A stretch of DNA of 64,000 nt from Phycisphaerae bacterium (GCA_018052735.1 JAGPMT010000001.1:62001-126000), one strand, 5' to 3'; counted from the first letter of the stretch, positions 34,322 through 44,390 are shown. Notes: generated from the letters alone by a model not told the origin. Made by a program: numbers and translations.

Positions 34322-36559
34322 TTGAAACCAGGCAAAAAAACATTCATAAGCATTGGAATCATCGTTCTGGGAATACTGATTTTAGCAGGCAGCTCCTGCA
34401 ACCCGGAACAGGAAACCAGAAACGGTGCTTCTTCTGATAAGAAGAAGTCCTCGTCAGCAGGTCCTTCCAACACGGTTCTGGATGCAGCGGTCGAAAGCAT
34501 CTGTCGTGGGGAGTTCGTCCAAGCTGAACAGCTTTTGGCGCCGCTGTCTGATACCCAGCAGGCACAGCAGCTGCTGCATTTGATCCAGCGCTACTATCAG
34601 ATTGAGCAGCACCGGCAAGAAGAAAAGGCCGCCGCGTATCAGGAACAGTCCCAAAAACTCAAAACCATCGAAGAGCGTCTGTCGGGCAAAGAAACCATTG
34701 ACGCCAATGATATAGATGAGACAATGGCAGCTGTCTATCAGGCGCGGGAATATGCAGAAGACCAAGAAAAGGAGACGCTGCTGACCCGTCCGTTTATTCA
34801 GAACCTTCTAAGCCGGATGAAGGCCATGGGGGCGGAGTATGAGCAGCAGGGCAAATGGATTGATGCCTATGCCCACTGCTATTATTGGCTGACGCTGCTG
34901 TATGAAGATGACCCGGCCCTGCGAGATAAGGCCGAAGAGCTGGCTGATTTGGCAGAAATCGAACTGTCGATGAAAGACAGCAGCTGCGGCGAAACGGCCG
35001 CCCAGCGGTACGAAGGCATTCAGGCCGTTATGCTCCATCGGGCTTTGCAGCTTTTGGATGCCAACTATGTCAATGGCGTGGATTACCGGGCAATGATTTC
35101 AAAAGCTCTGGTGCGCTGCCGCCGGATAGGCATCATGCTGGCCAAGACACAGGAAAAAACGGCTTGGACTGCCCCCGCTGAAGCCATTGACCGGTGGAAC
35201 ACAGGATTGGAAGTACTGGACAAGCAGCTGGCCGAAGCCCCTTCTGAGCCGCTGCAGATGTCCGAGATGACCGATTTCCTTGAAGATGTATTGGCTTTGA
35301 ATGCAGTTACGCTGAAGCTGCCGGATGAGGTAATCATTGCCCATGTTACAGAGGCAGCGTTTGCGGCACTGGATCCGTTTACCAATATGGTCTGGCCGTG
35401 GAGTGTGCAGGATTTTGAAAAAAGCATGACCCAGCAATTTACCGGCATCGGCGTTGAAATCTCCAAGGCCACCGGCGTGCTGAAGGTCGTCAGTCTGCTG
35501 CCGGATACGCCTGCCTATAAATCGGGGCTGGATGCTGACGATGAAATCATTGCGGTCAACGGAGAACCGACGGATGAGATGACCATTTTCTGTGCTGTCA
35601 GCAAAATTACAGGTCCCAAAGGAACCAAGGTAACGCTGACGGTCCGCCGCCCTTCAACCGGACAGGTAAAGGATGTCACCATTACCCGCGACAAGATTGT
35701 GGTCCAGCCGCTGCGGGGCTGGACACGGGAGGCTGACGGCCGGTGGAATTATTTCATTGATCCTGAAAACCGCATCGGCTATGTCCGTTTGACTTCCTTT
35801 ACGGAAACATCCGGACCGGATTTAGATGAAGTGCTCAGCAAGTTGGAAAAGAACGGCCTTTCCGGGCTGATTTTGGATTTGCGGTTCAACAGCGGCGGCT
35901 ATCTGCAGTCCGCCGCGGAAGTGGTGGACCTGTTTGTTCGTGAAGGGATCATTGTCAAAAGCAGCCCGCGCTATGGTCTGGATACATATGAAATCGCTCA
36001 CCGCAGCGGCACCCATCCGGATTATCCGCTGGTTATTCTTATCAATGGTTCCAGCGCCAGCGCTTCGGAAATTGTCGCCGGCGCCCTGCAGGATCCCGAA
36101 CATCGCCGGGCTACGCTGGTCGGTCAGCGGACCTACGGCAAGGGCAGCGTGCAGGTTGTAACCGGCTTTACCGGAGGCGGATCGCAGCTGAAATACACCG
36201 TCGCCTACTACCATCTGCCCAGCAACCAGCAGGTCAAAAACCGCTACCAGATGGAAAAACTCGGACGGAAAGACTGGGGCATTGCGCCCGATGTAACAGT
36301 CGAGATGCTTCGCAATGAAGTCCAGAAGATGCTCGATATTCAGCGGGACAACGATGTCTTGAGCCAAACCGATCATCCTGAAAACGGTGCAGGCAGCCGC
36401 CGGCATCAGCTCGAGGAAACACTGCGGGCCGATCCGCAGCTTTCTATCGGTCTGCTGGTGCTTCAGAGCAAGCTGATTGCGCAGGGGCGTACACTGGCAT
36501 TGACGCAAACAGCTGCCGACAATCGTCCCGCCGAACCGAACGCCGTGAATGTGCCGTAA
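34322..36559 (+). CDS. C-terminal processing protease (S41) with PDZ domain
   Basis: A 745-residue exported protease of the CtpA/Prc family. I chose the TTG at 34322 because GAGGT lies 9 bases upstream and the signal peptide (FISIGIIVLGILILAGSSC) then starts at once; a TTG at 34283 is the longer alternative. The first 350 residues are helical. A PDZ domain (about 370-450) includes LPDTPAYKSGLDADDEIIAV; the S41 core has ILDLRFNSGGYLQSA, INGSSASASEIVAGAL (nucleophile Ser) and RTYGKGSVQ (catalytic Lys). The cell role is trimming periplasmic proteins. The long helical N-terminus is larger than in E. coli CtpA (Prc). The lipobox is imperfect (GSSC). Confidence 0.88.
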   Translation: MKPGKKTFISIGIIVLGILILAGSSCNPEQETRNGASSDKKKSSSAGPSNTVLDAAVESICRGEFVQAEQLLAPLSDTQQAQQLLHLIQRYYQIEQHRQEEKAAAYQEQSQKLKTIEERLSGKETIDANDIDETMAAVYQAREYAEDQEKETLLTRPFIQNLLSRMKAMGAEYEQQGKWIDAYAHCYYWLTLLYEDDPALRDKAEELADLAEIELSMKDSSCGETAAQRYEGIQAVMLHRALQLLDANYVNGVDYRAMISKALVRCRRIGIMLAKTQEKTAWTAPAEAIDRWNTGLEVLDKQLAEAPSEPLQMSEMTDFLEDVLALNAVTLKLPDEVIIAHVTEAAFAALDPFTNMVWPWSVQDFEKSMTQQFTGIGVEISKATGVLKVVSLLPDTPAYKSGLDADDEIIAVNGEPTDEMTIFCAVSKITGPKGTKVTLTVRRPSTGQVKDVTITRDKIVVQPLRGWTREADGRWNYFIDPENRIGYVRLTSFTETSGPDLDEVLSKLEKNGLSGLILDLRFNSGGYLQSAAEVVDLFVREGIIVKSSPRYGLDTYEIAHRSGTHPDYPLVILINGSSASASEIVAGALQDPEHRRATLVGQRTYGKGSVQVVTGFTGGGSQLKYTVAYYHLPSNQQVKNRYQMEKLGRKDWGIAPDVTVEMLRNEVQKMLDIQRDNDVLSQTDHPENGAGSRRHQLEETLRADPQLSIGLLVLQSKLIAQGRTLALTQTAADNRPAEPNAVNVP

Positions 36560-36572
36560 AGGAATTTAAGCG

Positions 36573-38066
36573 ATGTCAGAAGATGCATTTACAGATATCA
36601 GTAAATTTGAGCGGCAGCGCCGCGAAAAACTGCAGAAGCTGCGCCAATGGAAGATTGATCCTTATGGCGGCCGTTTCGAAAATGCTGTTCCTGCCGAGAC
36701 GGTCAAAGCCGGCTATACAGATGGTCAGGAAGGCCAGCGGGCCCGCTGTGCCGGACGAATTGTACTGCTCAGGGATATCGGCAAGCTGATTTTTGTGACG
36801 CTGCGGGATTCCAGCGGCACAATCCAATTGGGCTTCAGCAAACAATTGATGGCCCAGCAGTGGGACTTTCTGAAACTGCTTGACCTTGGCGATATTATCG
36901 GGGCCGAGGGGCAGCTGGGCAAGACAAAAACCGGCGAGATTACCATCTGGACCGATTCGGTAACCCTGCTGAGCAAAGCCCTGCTGCCGCCGCCGGAAAA
37001 ATTCCACGGTCTGGCGGATCCGGATCTGCGGTATCGGATGCGCTATGTGGACTTGTGGGCCAATCCCGAAGTGATGAAGCGCTTTAAGACCCGCAGTGCT
37101 ATTATTGCATCAATACGCCAGTTCCTTAATGAGCGCGGCTTTTTGGAAGTTGAAACTCCCATGATGCAGGCGCAGGCCGGCGGCGCTGCGGCGCGCCCGT
37201 TTATCACGCATCACAATTCTCTCAATCTGGATTTGTACCTGCGGATAGCGCCGGAGCTGTTTCTCAAACGGCTTCTGGTCGGAGGAATGGAAAAAGTCTT
37301 TGAAATCAACCGGAATTTCCGCAACGAAGGTCTCAGCACGCGGCACAATCCGGAATTTACGATGATGGAGCTGTATGAGGCGTACGCTGATTACCGTGTG
37401 ATGATGGATCTGTCCGAAGAGCTGATTAGCCGACTGATTGAAACACACGTCGGAAGCTGGAAACTGCCGTTCGGTTCGATGGAAATCGATTATTCCCGCC
37501 CTTGGCGCCGGGCTCGCTATGCCGACCTGCTGGCCGAGCATGCAGGCTGCCGCATCGATGATATGCCGTCGGTACGGGCAAAAGCCCGGCAGCTGGGCAT
37601 CCCTGAAACCAATATGGACGATGCGGTGGTCATCAACGCGGTTTTTGAGGAAACAGTTGAATCGCATCTGATTAATCCGACCTTTGTGATGGATTATCCG
37701 GCAGCGATTTGTCCGCTGACCAAGCAAAGCAAGGCTGATCCGCGCTATGCCGAGCGGTTCGAGCTGTTTATCGGCACGATGGAGCTGGCGAATGCCTATA
37801 CAGAACTCAACGATCCGGACGTGCAGGAGCGGAATTTCCGAATGCAGCTTCGGGGTCTGTCGGAAGAGGAAAGCATGGCGAAGATGGATGAGGATTTTAT
37901 TCAGGCGCTCAAATACGGAATGCCGCCGGCCGGCGGACTGGGCATTGGGATTGACCGGCTGATCATGCTGCTGACCAACGCCACCAGTATCCGTGATGTT
38001 GTCCTGTTTCCCCTGCTCAAACCGCTGGCCGTCAAAACAGCCGGCACGGCAGAAAATACGGACTAA
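36573..38066 (+). CDS. lysS: Lysyl-tRNA synthetase, class II
   Basis: LysS charges tRNA-Lys. The 497-residue protein has an N-terminal OB-fold (about 55-165), class II motif 1 (QFLNERGFLEVETPMMQ), motif 2 (KVFEINRNFRNEGLSTRHNP with EFTMMELYEAY) and motif 3 (GLGIGIDRLIMLLTNATSIR). Length is normal. A ribosome site (AAAGGAAT) lies 13 bases after the protease gene stop. The following gap of 100 bases holds no recognised signal. Confidence 0.97.
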   Translation: MSEDAFTDISKFERQRREKLQKLRQWKIDPYGGRFENAVPAETVKAGYTDGQEGQRARCAGRIVLLRDIGKLIFVTLRDSSGTIQLGFSKQLMAQQWDFLKLLDLGDIIGAEGQLGKTKTGEITIWTDSVTLLSKALLPPPEKFHGLADPDLRYRMRYVDLWANPEVMKRFKTRSAIIASIRQFLNERGFLEVETPMMQAQAGGAAARPFITHHNSLNLDLYLRIAPELFLKRLLVGGMEKVFEINRNFRNEGLSTRHNPEFTMMELYEAYADYRVMMDLSEELISRLIETHVGSWKLPFGSMEIDYSRPWRRARYADLLAEHAGCRIDDMPSVRAKARQLGIPETNMDDAVVINAVFEETVESHLINPTFVMDYPAAICPLTKQSKADPRYAERFELFIGTMELANAYTELNDPDVQERNFRMQLRGLSEEESMAKMDEDFIQALKYGMPPAGGLGIGIDRLIMLLTNATSIRDVVLFPLLKPLAVKTAGTAENTD

Positions 38067-38166
38067 GTATTGCGCTGCAGGCTCCAGAGCGGCTCTTGAA
38101 GACGCCTCCCAAATCATGGATGAATGCTCTTGTGCCTGCGGTCATTAATTAATAAGGACAGATGGC

Positions 38167-39522
38167 TTGAAGCAAATCAGCGTGTTACTGTGTTTTCGGT
38201 ATCTTCAGCATCGGCGGATTGTCCTGCTGAGCATCGCCGCCGTAGCGTTAAGCTGTGCGCTGCTGATTGCAACAGACAGCTTGTTTACCGGCTTTATCAG
38301 CGCCGTTGAAAACAGCGTCGGCCAGCATTTGGGGGATATTATTCTCGAGGCGCCGGCCAATCGCACCATTACGGATTATGATGTCCTGATTGCATCGCTG
38401 CAGCAGGCTGCCTGCATCCGGTCGGCAACAGCCGTCCTCAGCAGTCAGGGGCTTCTGCTGTCGGCACCGGGGAAGGTGCGAGCGGTCCGGGTCTGGGGAA
38501 TCGAGCTGCCGCGCCGGCTGGAGGTGACGCCGCTGCAGGAGTCCCTGCTGTTTCAAAAAGACAAATCGGCTCAGCAGGTGAGTTTTGATGTGCCGGGTGC
38601 AGCAGAAATGACAGGGGGCATTGTCGGCATTGGGATTCTGACCCGGCCCGACGAAATGACCGATGAATACGATATAGAAGCGGTCAAAGGAATGCTCGGA
38701 CAGCCGATGATGCTGACCTGCGGTGCAGCATCGTATGAGCAGGACAGCCAAGACCGAACCAACGGGCGGCCGCGCTTTTCACGCCGGGTAGTGCGGTTTG
38801 CGCTGGCAGATGTGATGATGACCGGGGTTAATGACTTTGACGAATCCTTTGTGATGCTGCCGCTGGACTATCTGTCCCGACAGCTGAATCCCCAAAGCCC
38901 GCCGGCAGCCAATATTATCCATATTCGTCTGGCCGACGGTGCGGATGAGCAAGAGGCCATGGCCGTCGTGCGCGGTCTATGGAATACCTTTGCCCAAACG
39001 CGATTGGAGTGGTATAATTTGGCTTCCATTGAATCGGCCCGGGCAATGCAGGCACGTTTGATTGCAGAATACAAAAAGCAGATGGGGGTTCTGCTGCTGA
39101 TTTTCGGTCTGGTCTCAATGGGCATCATTCTGCTGGTGTTCTGTATTTTCTACCTGATTGTGATGACCCGCCGCAAGGATATCGGAATTTTGAAAAGCTG
39201 CGGCCTGTCCAGCGGTTCTGTGGCGGCGTTGTTTGTGCTGTTTGGAACCGTCGTGGGGCTTATTGGAGCAGCAGCCGGCATCGGTCTGGGCTGGCTGATT
39301 ATTGACAATATCAATGCAATTGAACAGGCGGTTGCGTCGGTTTTCGGCATCAAGCTGTGGAAGGCCAGCACCTACCTGTTCAGCCGGATTCCCAATACAA
39401 TGCACTGGGGCTCCGTCGTTTGGATTACCGCCTGCGGCATCGGAGCGGCAGCGGCTGGGTCGCTGATTCCGGCGGTTGCTGCCGCCCGCATCAGGCCGGT
39501 AGAAATCCTGCAATATGAATAA
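38167..39522 (+). CDS. FtsX-type permease of lipoprotein exporter (LolC/LolE-like)
   Basis: A 451-residue permease with one N-terminal transmembrane helix (about 15-38), a large periplasmic domain and three C-terminal helices (about 305-330, 350-380, 415-440), the LolC/LolE/MacB-like plan. The start is TTG at 38167 with AAGGA nine bases upstream. It is the first of a three-gene set: two permeases and an ATPase. In LolCDE the two permeases extract outer-membrane lipoproteins from the inner membrane. I cannot tell which is the LolC and which the LolE counterpart, and a macrolide-type MacB family remains possible. FtsX-type segment: KDIGILKSCGLSSGSVAALF. Confidence 0.88.
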   Translation: MKQISVLLCFRYLQHRRIVLLSIAAVALSCALLIATDSLFTGFISAVENSVGQHLGDIILEAPANRTITDYDVLIASLQQAACIRSATAVLSSQGLLLSAPGKVRAVRVWGIELPRRLEVTPLQESLLFQKDKSAQQVSFDVPGAAEMTGGIVGIGILTRPDEMTDEYDIEAVKGMLGQPMMLTCGAASYEQDSQDRTNGRPRFSRRVVRFALADVMMTGVNDFDESFVMLPLDYLSRQLNPQSPPAANIIHIRLADGADEQEAMAVVRGLWNTFAQTRLEWYNLASIESARAMQARLIAEYKKQMGVLLLIFGLVSMGIILLVFCIFYLIVMTRRKDIGILKSCGLSSGSVAALFVLFGTVVGLIGAAAGIGLGWLIIDNINAIEQAVASVFGIKLWKASTYLFSRIPNTMHWGSVVWITACGIGAAAAGSLIPAVAAARIRPVEILQYE

Positions 39523-39579
39523 ACAATAAGCCGGTTTCTGCACGGCTGGACTGCATTCGAGCGGAAAGCAGAAAAAGAA

Positions 39580-40932
39580 ATGATTAAATGGCTTCTGGCA
39601 TGGCGGTATTTTATTGGGCGTCCGATTTCGATTCTGGCGGTCGCTGCGGTAACGCTGTGCGTTTTCATCGTTGTGGTTGTTATGACGGTGATGAACGGTT
39701 TGGTTGAAGATTTTAAGCAGAAAAACCACAGTTATGCCGGCGACTGTGTGATTGAATCCGATTCACTGACGGGCTTTGCTTATTATGAGGAGTTTCTGGA
39801 GACCCTCGGCAGGCAGCCTTTCATCCATGCGGCATCCCCTGTCGTCAAAGGAGTGGGACTGCTCACAATGCCGGGGGCCGACTGGAACATCGGCATTGAA
39901 ATTCACGGTATTGATCCGGTCCTGCATTCGCAGGCAACCGGTTTTGCTGACACCCTTTACTATCACAAAGATGCTCCGGCTGATGCTTTTCGGCCGTCTT
40001 ATTTACCAGAAACCGCCGGCTGCATTGTCGGCATCGATATCATGAGTCCTCGCCGTCAATCCGATGGTGGCTACTATCATCCCGATACCCCTGTTGCATT
40101 GGAGCTGATTATCAGTGCCTTTCCGCTTAATCTGCGGGGCGGACTGGCACGAGCCGGCACAGACTTTATCAGCACCAAATCGTTTTATTACAGCGATGAC
40201 AGCCACAGCGGGCTGGTCAAGGTTGATGGAGCGGTGGTCTATGTGCCGCTGGCCGAGGCACAGATTTTGTGCGGTATGGATGCCCCGCTGAAGCGTGCCA
40301 GTTCCATTCATATTCGCTTTGCTGCGGGAACATCGCCTCTTGATGCCCTCGAGAAAGTCCGGACGCTGTGGAGCGAGCATCAATCCCGCTACGGCAGCCA
40401 GCCCGGGGGCGAACTGCTGACGCACGTCCGTGTCCAAAGCTGGCAGGAAAACCGCCGCAGCATCATTGCCCCAATGGAAAAAGAGCAGACCATGATGATC
40501 ATGCTTTTTATCATGCTGGGTCTTATTACTGTGTTTATCGTCCTTGTGGTGTTGTATATGATTATCAGTCATAAAAGCAAAGATATCGGCATTTTGAAAA
40601 GCATCGGCACTTCGGCTGCGGAAATGCTGGGGGTATTTCTTCTTTATTCGGTCTTTATCGGCTTGATAGGTGCCGGTTTAGGCAGTTTGGGCGGGTGGTT
40701 TTTCTTGTCAAAAATAAATCCGCTGGAAGATTGGCTTTTCGAGCATTATCAGTGGCAGCTGTGGGACCGTGCGGTATATGCTATCGGCGATATCCCCCAT
40801 CAGGTCGATGCGGATGTTCTGGCGGCTGTCATCGGGGCGGCCGTTTTATCGTGTCTGCTCGGAGCCATCATCCCCAGCTATCAGGCCGCCCGGAAAAAAC
40901 CGGCACAGAGCTTACAAGTTAATCAGCTGTAG
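39580..40932 (+). CDS. Second FtsX-type permease (LolC/LolE-like)
   Basis: A 450-residue protein with the same design as its upstream neighbour: N-terminal helix (about 18-42, VAAVTLCVFIVVVVMTVMN), periplasmic domain, and three C-terminal helices with DIGILKSIGTSAAEMLGVFL. It starts at ATG 39580, 57 bases after the first permease, and is followed by the ATPase gene after 9 bases. Two different permeases with one ATPase is the LolCDE arrangement rather than MacB, in which ATPase and permease are fused. Confidence 0.88.
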   Translation: MIKWLLAWRYFIGRPISILAVAAVTLCVFIVVVVMTVMNGLVEDFKQKNHSYAGDCVIESDSLTGFAYYEEFLETLGRQPFIHAASPVVKGVGLLTMPGADWNIGIEIHGIDPVLHSQATGFADTLYYHKDAPADAFRPSYLPETAGCIVGIDIMSPRRQSDGGYYHPDTPVALELIISAFPLNLRGGLARAGTDFISTKSFYYSDDSHSGLVKVDGAVVYVPLAEAQILCGMDAPLKRASSIHIRFAAGTSPLDALEKVRTLWSEHQSRYGSQPGGELLTHVRVQSWQENRRSIIAPMEKEQTMMIMLFIMLGLITVFIVLVVLYMIISHKSKDIGILKSIGTSAAEMLGVFLLYSVFIGLIGAGLGSLGGWFFLSKINPLEDWLFEHYQWQLWDRAVYAIGDIPHQVDADVLAAVIGAAVLSCLLGAIIPSYQAARKKPAQSLQVNQL

Positions 40933-40941
40933 AAATGGATT

Positions 40942-41646
40942 ATGGAAATAATTCTTAAAGCAACGAATCTGCATAAAACCTACCGAATGGGGAAAGTCCG
41001 CCTGGAGGTATTGCGCGGGATTAATCTTGAAATTCCGCGGGGACAATTTGCGGCCGTTATCGGGGCAAGCGGCAGCGGAAAAAGCACACTTCTGCATATT
41101 CTTGGGGCATTGGATAAGCCCGACAGCGGCTCCGTTCATTACGAAAACCAGCGTCTGGACCGGATGCGATGGTCCCAGTTAAATCATTTTCGCAACCGTA
41201 CAGTAGGTTTTGTTTTTCAGTTTTACCATCTTCTGGACGAATTAACCGTGCTGGAAAATGTGATGACCCCGGCGATGGTTTCGGCGGGAATTTTCAGGTG
41301 GATAAAGACAAAAGCGAGCATCCGCAAACGGGCATATGAGCTTTTGGAGCAGTTTGGTCTTAAAGACCGGCTTGACCACAAACCCTATGAATTGTCCGGC
41401 GGAGAACGGCAGCGGGTCGCAATTGCCCGTGCATTAATAAACCAGCCGCCCCTGCTTTTAGCCGATGAGCCGACAGGAAATCTTGACTCTCGTACCGGAC
41501 ATGGTATTTTAGATACCTTAGCCGAATTAAACCGACAAGGACAGACGATAATTATGGTTACACACGATGAGCGCATTGCCGCCCGCGCAAGCCGGATTAT
41601 CCGCCTGGTCGATGGAAAAGTCAAAGAGGTTGCGGTAAATCAGTAG
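40942..41646 (+). CDS. lolD: Lipoprotein exporter ATPase LolD-like
   Basis: A 234-residue ABC ATPase. Walker A GASGSGKST (about 45-53), Q-loop with VGFVFQFYHLLDELTV, signature LSGGERQRVAIARAL, Walker B LLLADEPTGNLDS and the switch His (VTHDERIA) are all present. The motif after the Q-loop and the EPTGNLD sequence are typical of the LolD/FtsE/MacB subfamily. It follows the two permeases, so it most probably energises them. The window encodes several lipoproteins, so an exporter is needed in the cell. Confidence 0.92.
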   Translation: MEIILKATNLHKTYRMGKVRLEVLRGINLEIPRGQFAAVIGASGSGKSTLLHILGALDKPDSGSVHYENQRLDRMRWSQLNHFRNRTVGFVFQFYHLLDELTVLENVMTPAMVSAGIFRWIKTKASIRKRAYELLEQFGLKDRLDHKPYELSGGERQRVAIARALINQPPLLLADEPTGNLDSRTGHGILDTLAELNRQGQTIIMVTHDERIAARASRIIRLVDGKVKEVAVNQ

Positions 41647-41670
41647 AACTGCTTAACAAATGGAGAATTT

Positions 41671-42528
41671 ATGGGACCGAAAATATGGATCAATAACTGT
41701 TTAGTTGACCAGGCGGAAGCAAAGGTGTCGGTTTTTGACCATGCACTTCTGTATGGGGACGGCGTTTTTGAGGGCATTCGGGTGTACGGCGGCCGCATTT
41801 TTGAATGCAAGGCACATCTGGACCGACTTTATGAATCAGCCAAAGTTATAATGCTTAAAATCCCAATGGAAATGGAGGGATTAACCCGCGCAATGGAGGA
41901 CACAGTTGCGGCTAACGGGATACGAGAGGGTTATATTCGTCTGATTGTTACGCGCGGGATTGGGGATCTGGGATTAAATCCTTTTTTGTGCAAAAAAGCA
42001 CAGATTATCATTATTGCCGACCAAATTCAGCTGTATCCTGAGGAATTGTACGACAAAGGGATAAAAGTAATCAGCGTTTCAAGTGTTCGCAACCATCCGC
42101 TGACTTGTCCGCCGCAGGTAAAATCGCTTAACTACCTCAACAATGTTTTGGCCAAGATAGAAGCGGTCCAGGCGGGCGCCGATGAAGGGATTATGTATAA
42201 TCATCTCGGATATGTTGCAGAAGCAACCGGGGATAATGTCTTTATTGTTAAAAACGGCATTGTTTATACTCCGCCGATTCAGGCCGGCTCGTTAGGAGGC
42301 ATTACGCGGCGTGTGGTTATCCGTCTGGCCAAACAAGAAAACATCAATGTAGTGGAAACCGACTTGACACGGTTTGATCTCTATGTAGCCGATGAAATGT
42401 TCTTAACGGGGACTGCCGCTGAAGTAATCGGTGTGGCAGAAATGGACGGCCGGACAATCGGTTCAGGCAATCCGGGACCGATTACGCTGCGGCTGAGGAA
42501 AAAATTCTTTGAATACGCCCATTCCTGA
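41671..42528 (+). CDS. ilvE: Branched-chain amino acid aminotransferase (class IV)
   Basis: A PLP enzyme that makes Val, Leu and Ile from their keto acids. The 285-residue protein has the class IV pattern: FDHALLYGDGVFEGIRVYGG, RLIVTRGIGDLGLNP, the PLP lysine in VKSLNYLNNVLAKIEA, GYVAEATGDNVFIVKNG, and ADEMFLTGTAAEVIGV. A D-amino acid transaminase is less likely on length and motifs. GGAG lies 9 bases upstream of the ATG. The next gene starts 20 bases before this one ends. Confidence 0.92.
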   Translation: MGPKIWINNCLVDQAEAKVSVFDHALLYGDGVFEGIRVYGGRIFECKAHLDRLYESAKVIMLKIPMEMEGLTRAMEDTVAANGIREGYIRLIVTRGIGDLGLNPFLCKKAQIIIIADQIQLYPEELYDKGIKVISVSSVRNHPLTCPPQVKSLNYLNNVLAKIEAVQAGADEGIMYNHLGYVAEATGDNVFIVKNGIVYTPPIQAGSLGGITRRVVIRLAKQENINVVETDLTRFDLYVADEMFLTGTAAEVIGVAEMDGRTIGSGNPGPITLRLRKKFFEYAHS

Positions 42529-43537
42529 AAATGCGGCTTTTCTGGGCAGCTGGTTGACGGCAGGTATAGATGCCCTTTTTGAACCTGTTCGAAATGAACT
42601 GGCAGAAGTACAGGGGCTGATTGCTGAACAGATGCAATCGCCGGAAGAAGAGATAAACAGCTGCCTGCGTTTTCTGCGCCAGCGGCCGGGCAAAATGCTT
42701 CGTCCGGCCCTGCTGCTGCTGTGCGGGAAAACCATAGAAGAACGTCTAACAACGGAGCATAGAGACCTTGCGGCCATGATAGAACTGATGCATATGGCGT
42801 CCCTGCTGCACGATGATGTGATTGATTCAGCCGACCTCCGTCGGGGATTTCCCAGCGCCAATGCCTTATGGGGAAATACCGCAGCGGTTTTGCTCGGTGA
42901 TTATCTGCTCTGTCGAGCTTTTTCTCTGGGCATTTTATGCCGTCTTGCCGATGCCGCCAAACTGTTGGGGCAAACCGCTCAAACGCTGTGTACGGGGGAA
43001 TTGAAGCAGAATCTTCTCAAAGGCCGTCCGAGTCTGAACGAACAGGATTATCTTCAAATCATCGAGTCCAAAACAGCTGTTTTATTTGCATGCGGCTGCC
43101 GGCTGGGGGCGATGGCTTCCGGCGCTTCGGAGGCACAGGAAAAGGCACTGAAAGACTTCGGGCTTCACTTCGGAATGGCCTTTCAGATAGCCGACGACCT
43201 GCAGGACATCCTGTCCACGGCTGCCCAAACCGGCAAGACACAGGGTATTGACAGGACACAGGAAAAATGGACGCTTCCGGTCATCCGCTGGATTAGTCAG
43301 GACGGCTCAGACCGGCAGGCAAGGATTAACCAGTGGAGCAGCGCAACGGATGTCCGCGTACTAATCAATCAAATGCGTTCGGACGGCAGCATCGATTACG
43401 CCTTTCAGCAGGCCCAGCAGGAGGTTCAGCAGGCCAAACAGCAATTGGACAGTCTGCCGGATACGCCGGCCCGCCAGTCGCTGAAGATGCTGGCAGACCA
43501 TATTACAGAACCGATACGCACAGTTTTGAATGCTTAG
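42509..43537 (+). CDS. ispB: Trans-isoprenyl diphosphate synthase (IspB-like)
   Basis: This enzyme builds the long isoprenoid tail of quinones or a related carrier. The 342-residue protein has the first aspartate-rich motif in LLHDDVIDSADLRRG and the second in MAFQIADDLQDIL, plus GKMLRPALLLL. The gene begins with TTG at 42509 inside ilvE, preceded by GAGGA nine bases upstream, so the two are coupled. The product chain length cannot be read from sequence; residues before the first Asp motif (MHMAS) are small, favouring long products. Strong terminator hairpin follows. Confidence 0.9.
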   Translation: MNTPIPENAAFLGSWLTAGIDALFEPVRNELAEVQGLIAEQMQSPEEEINSCLRFLRQRPGKMLRPALLLLCGKTIEERLTTEHRDLAAMIELMHMASLLHDDVIDSADLRRGFPSANALWGNTAAVLLGDYLLCRAFSLGILCRLADAAKLLGQTAQTLCTGELKQNLLKGRPSLNEQDYLQIIESKTAVLFACGCRLGAMASGASEAQEKALKDFGLHFGMAFQIADDLQDILSTAAQTGKTQGIDRTQEKWTLPVIRWISQDGSDRQARINQWSSATDVRVLINQMRSDGSIDYAFQQAQQEVQQAKQQLDSLPDTPARQSLKMLADHITEPIRTVLNA

Positions 43538-43564
43538 CGTCTTTCGGCCCGCGCATAAAAAAAA

Positions 43565-43595
43565 CAAGGCCGGCTGCAAAACCGGCCTTGTCTTT
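43565..43595. terminator. Bidirectional terminator between ispB and the OMP gene
   Basis: CAAGGCCGG (43565-43573) pairs perfectly with CCGGCCTTG (43582-43590), followed by TCTTTTCTT on the plus strand and preceded by AAAAAA on the left, which becomes a U-run on the minus strand. It lies between two convergent genes and fits both. Confidence 0.85.
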
Positions 43596-43613
43596 TCTTG
43601 TCTTCAAAACTTC

Positions 43614-44390
43614 TTAGAATGTCAGGGCGTAGGAAATCATTCCCCACAGCTCGTCTTCATTGTTGACAGTATCTTCGAAGGAGTTCTGGAAGTAAACACC
43701 CGGAACAACCTTACCGCCGGTCAGCGGGCAGGTAAAGGAGGTCTTTAAGCTCCAGACCATATGCGACCAGTCGTTATCAACATCCGGACCGCCGGTCCCA
43801 TCATTGTACACAATATCCCAGCCGAACATCATCGGCAGATCAGGGGCCTGTTCGAGCTTGAAGTTATATCCAAAACCCATCGCATAAATGGTTCCGGAGA
43901 AATCTTTATTTAATCCTTCACCCTTGGAATCCCACATCTGATAGACAGCGCCGCGGGGTACCAAACCGGAGTCGCCCAGCAGAGACGGCATCGCAAACTC
44001 TGCAAACACTTCCTGCACATCTTTATCCTTTGTAGGCATGTCAATAAAATCATAGTAGCGCCAGCCGACTGTGTAGTCCGTCTTCCACGGGCAGCTTTCG
44101 GCATAGGTGCCGCTGTAGGCCAGCGTGTAGCGGTATTCGGTCGCATTGACCCGGCTCATCTGGTCATTTCCGCCGGTGCCTGCATAGGATGCCCATGCAT
44201 TGGCGCTGAAGCCGTTGTCAAAGCCGAAATTCACGCTCGGCTGCCAGGCAGAGGCATCATCCAGCATGTCGAAACCTCTCCAGATGTACTTGCTGGCATA
44301 CGTTAAATCAATGGTTGTCTTCACATCCGCGGCGCTTGCTACAGCAGCAGCACACCCCACCAGTACAATCCCTACCAACAGTTTCTTCAT
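43614..44390 (-). CDS. Outer membrane beta-barrel protein (TorF-like conserved family)
   Basis: A 258-residue protein starting at ATG 44390, which has AAGGAG seven bases upstream; a longer TTG start at 44408 is less likely. It has a signal peptide (KKLLVGIVLVGCAAAVASAA) and then about 12 short amphipathic strands ending in Phe (ISYALTF), the usual outer membrane signal. Opening TIDLTYASKYIWRGFDM resembles a family of small conserved barrels of unknown function (TIGR02001 type). No function can be assigned. A TATAAT lies about 50 bases upstream (44444-44439). Confidence 0.78.
   Translation of the reverse strand: MKKLLVGIVLVGCAAAVASAADVKTTIDLTYASKYIWRGFDMLDDASAWQPSVNFGFDNGFSANAWASYAGTGGNDQMSRVNATEYRYTLAYSGTYAESCPWKTDYTVGWRYYDFIDMPTKDKDVQEVFAEFAMPSLLGDSGLVPRGAVYQMWDSKGEGLNKDFSGTIYAMGFGYNFKLEQAPDLPMMFGWDIVYNDGTGGPDVDNDWSHMVWSLKTSFTCPLTGGKVVPGVYFQNSFEDTVNNEDELWGMISYALTF

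Noticed and set aside
37110-38117. Reverse-strand open frame (335 codons) opposite lysS
   Set aside because: lysS is unambiguous; the antisense frame has no recognisable protein features.
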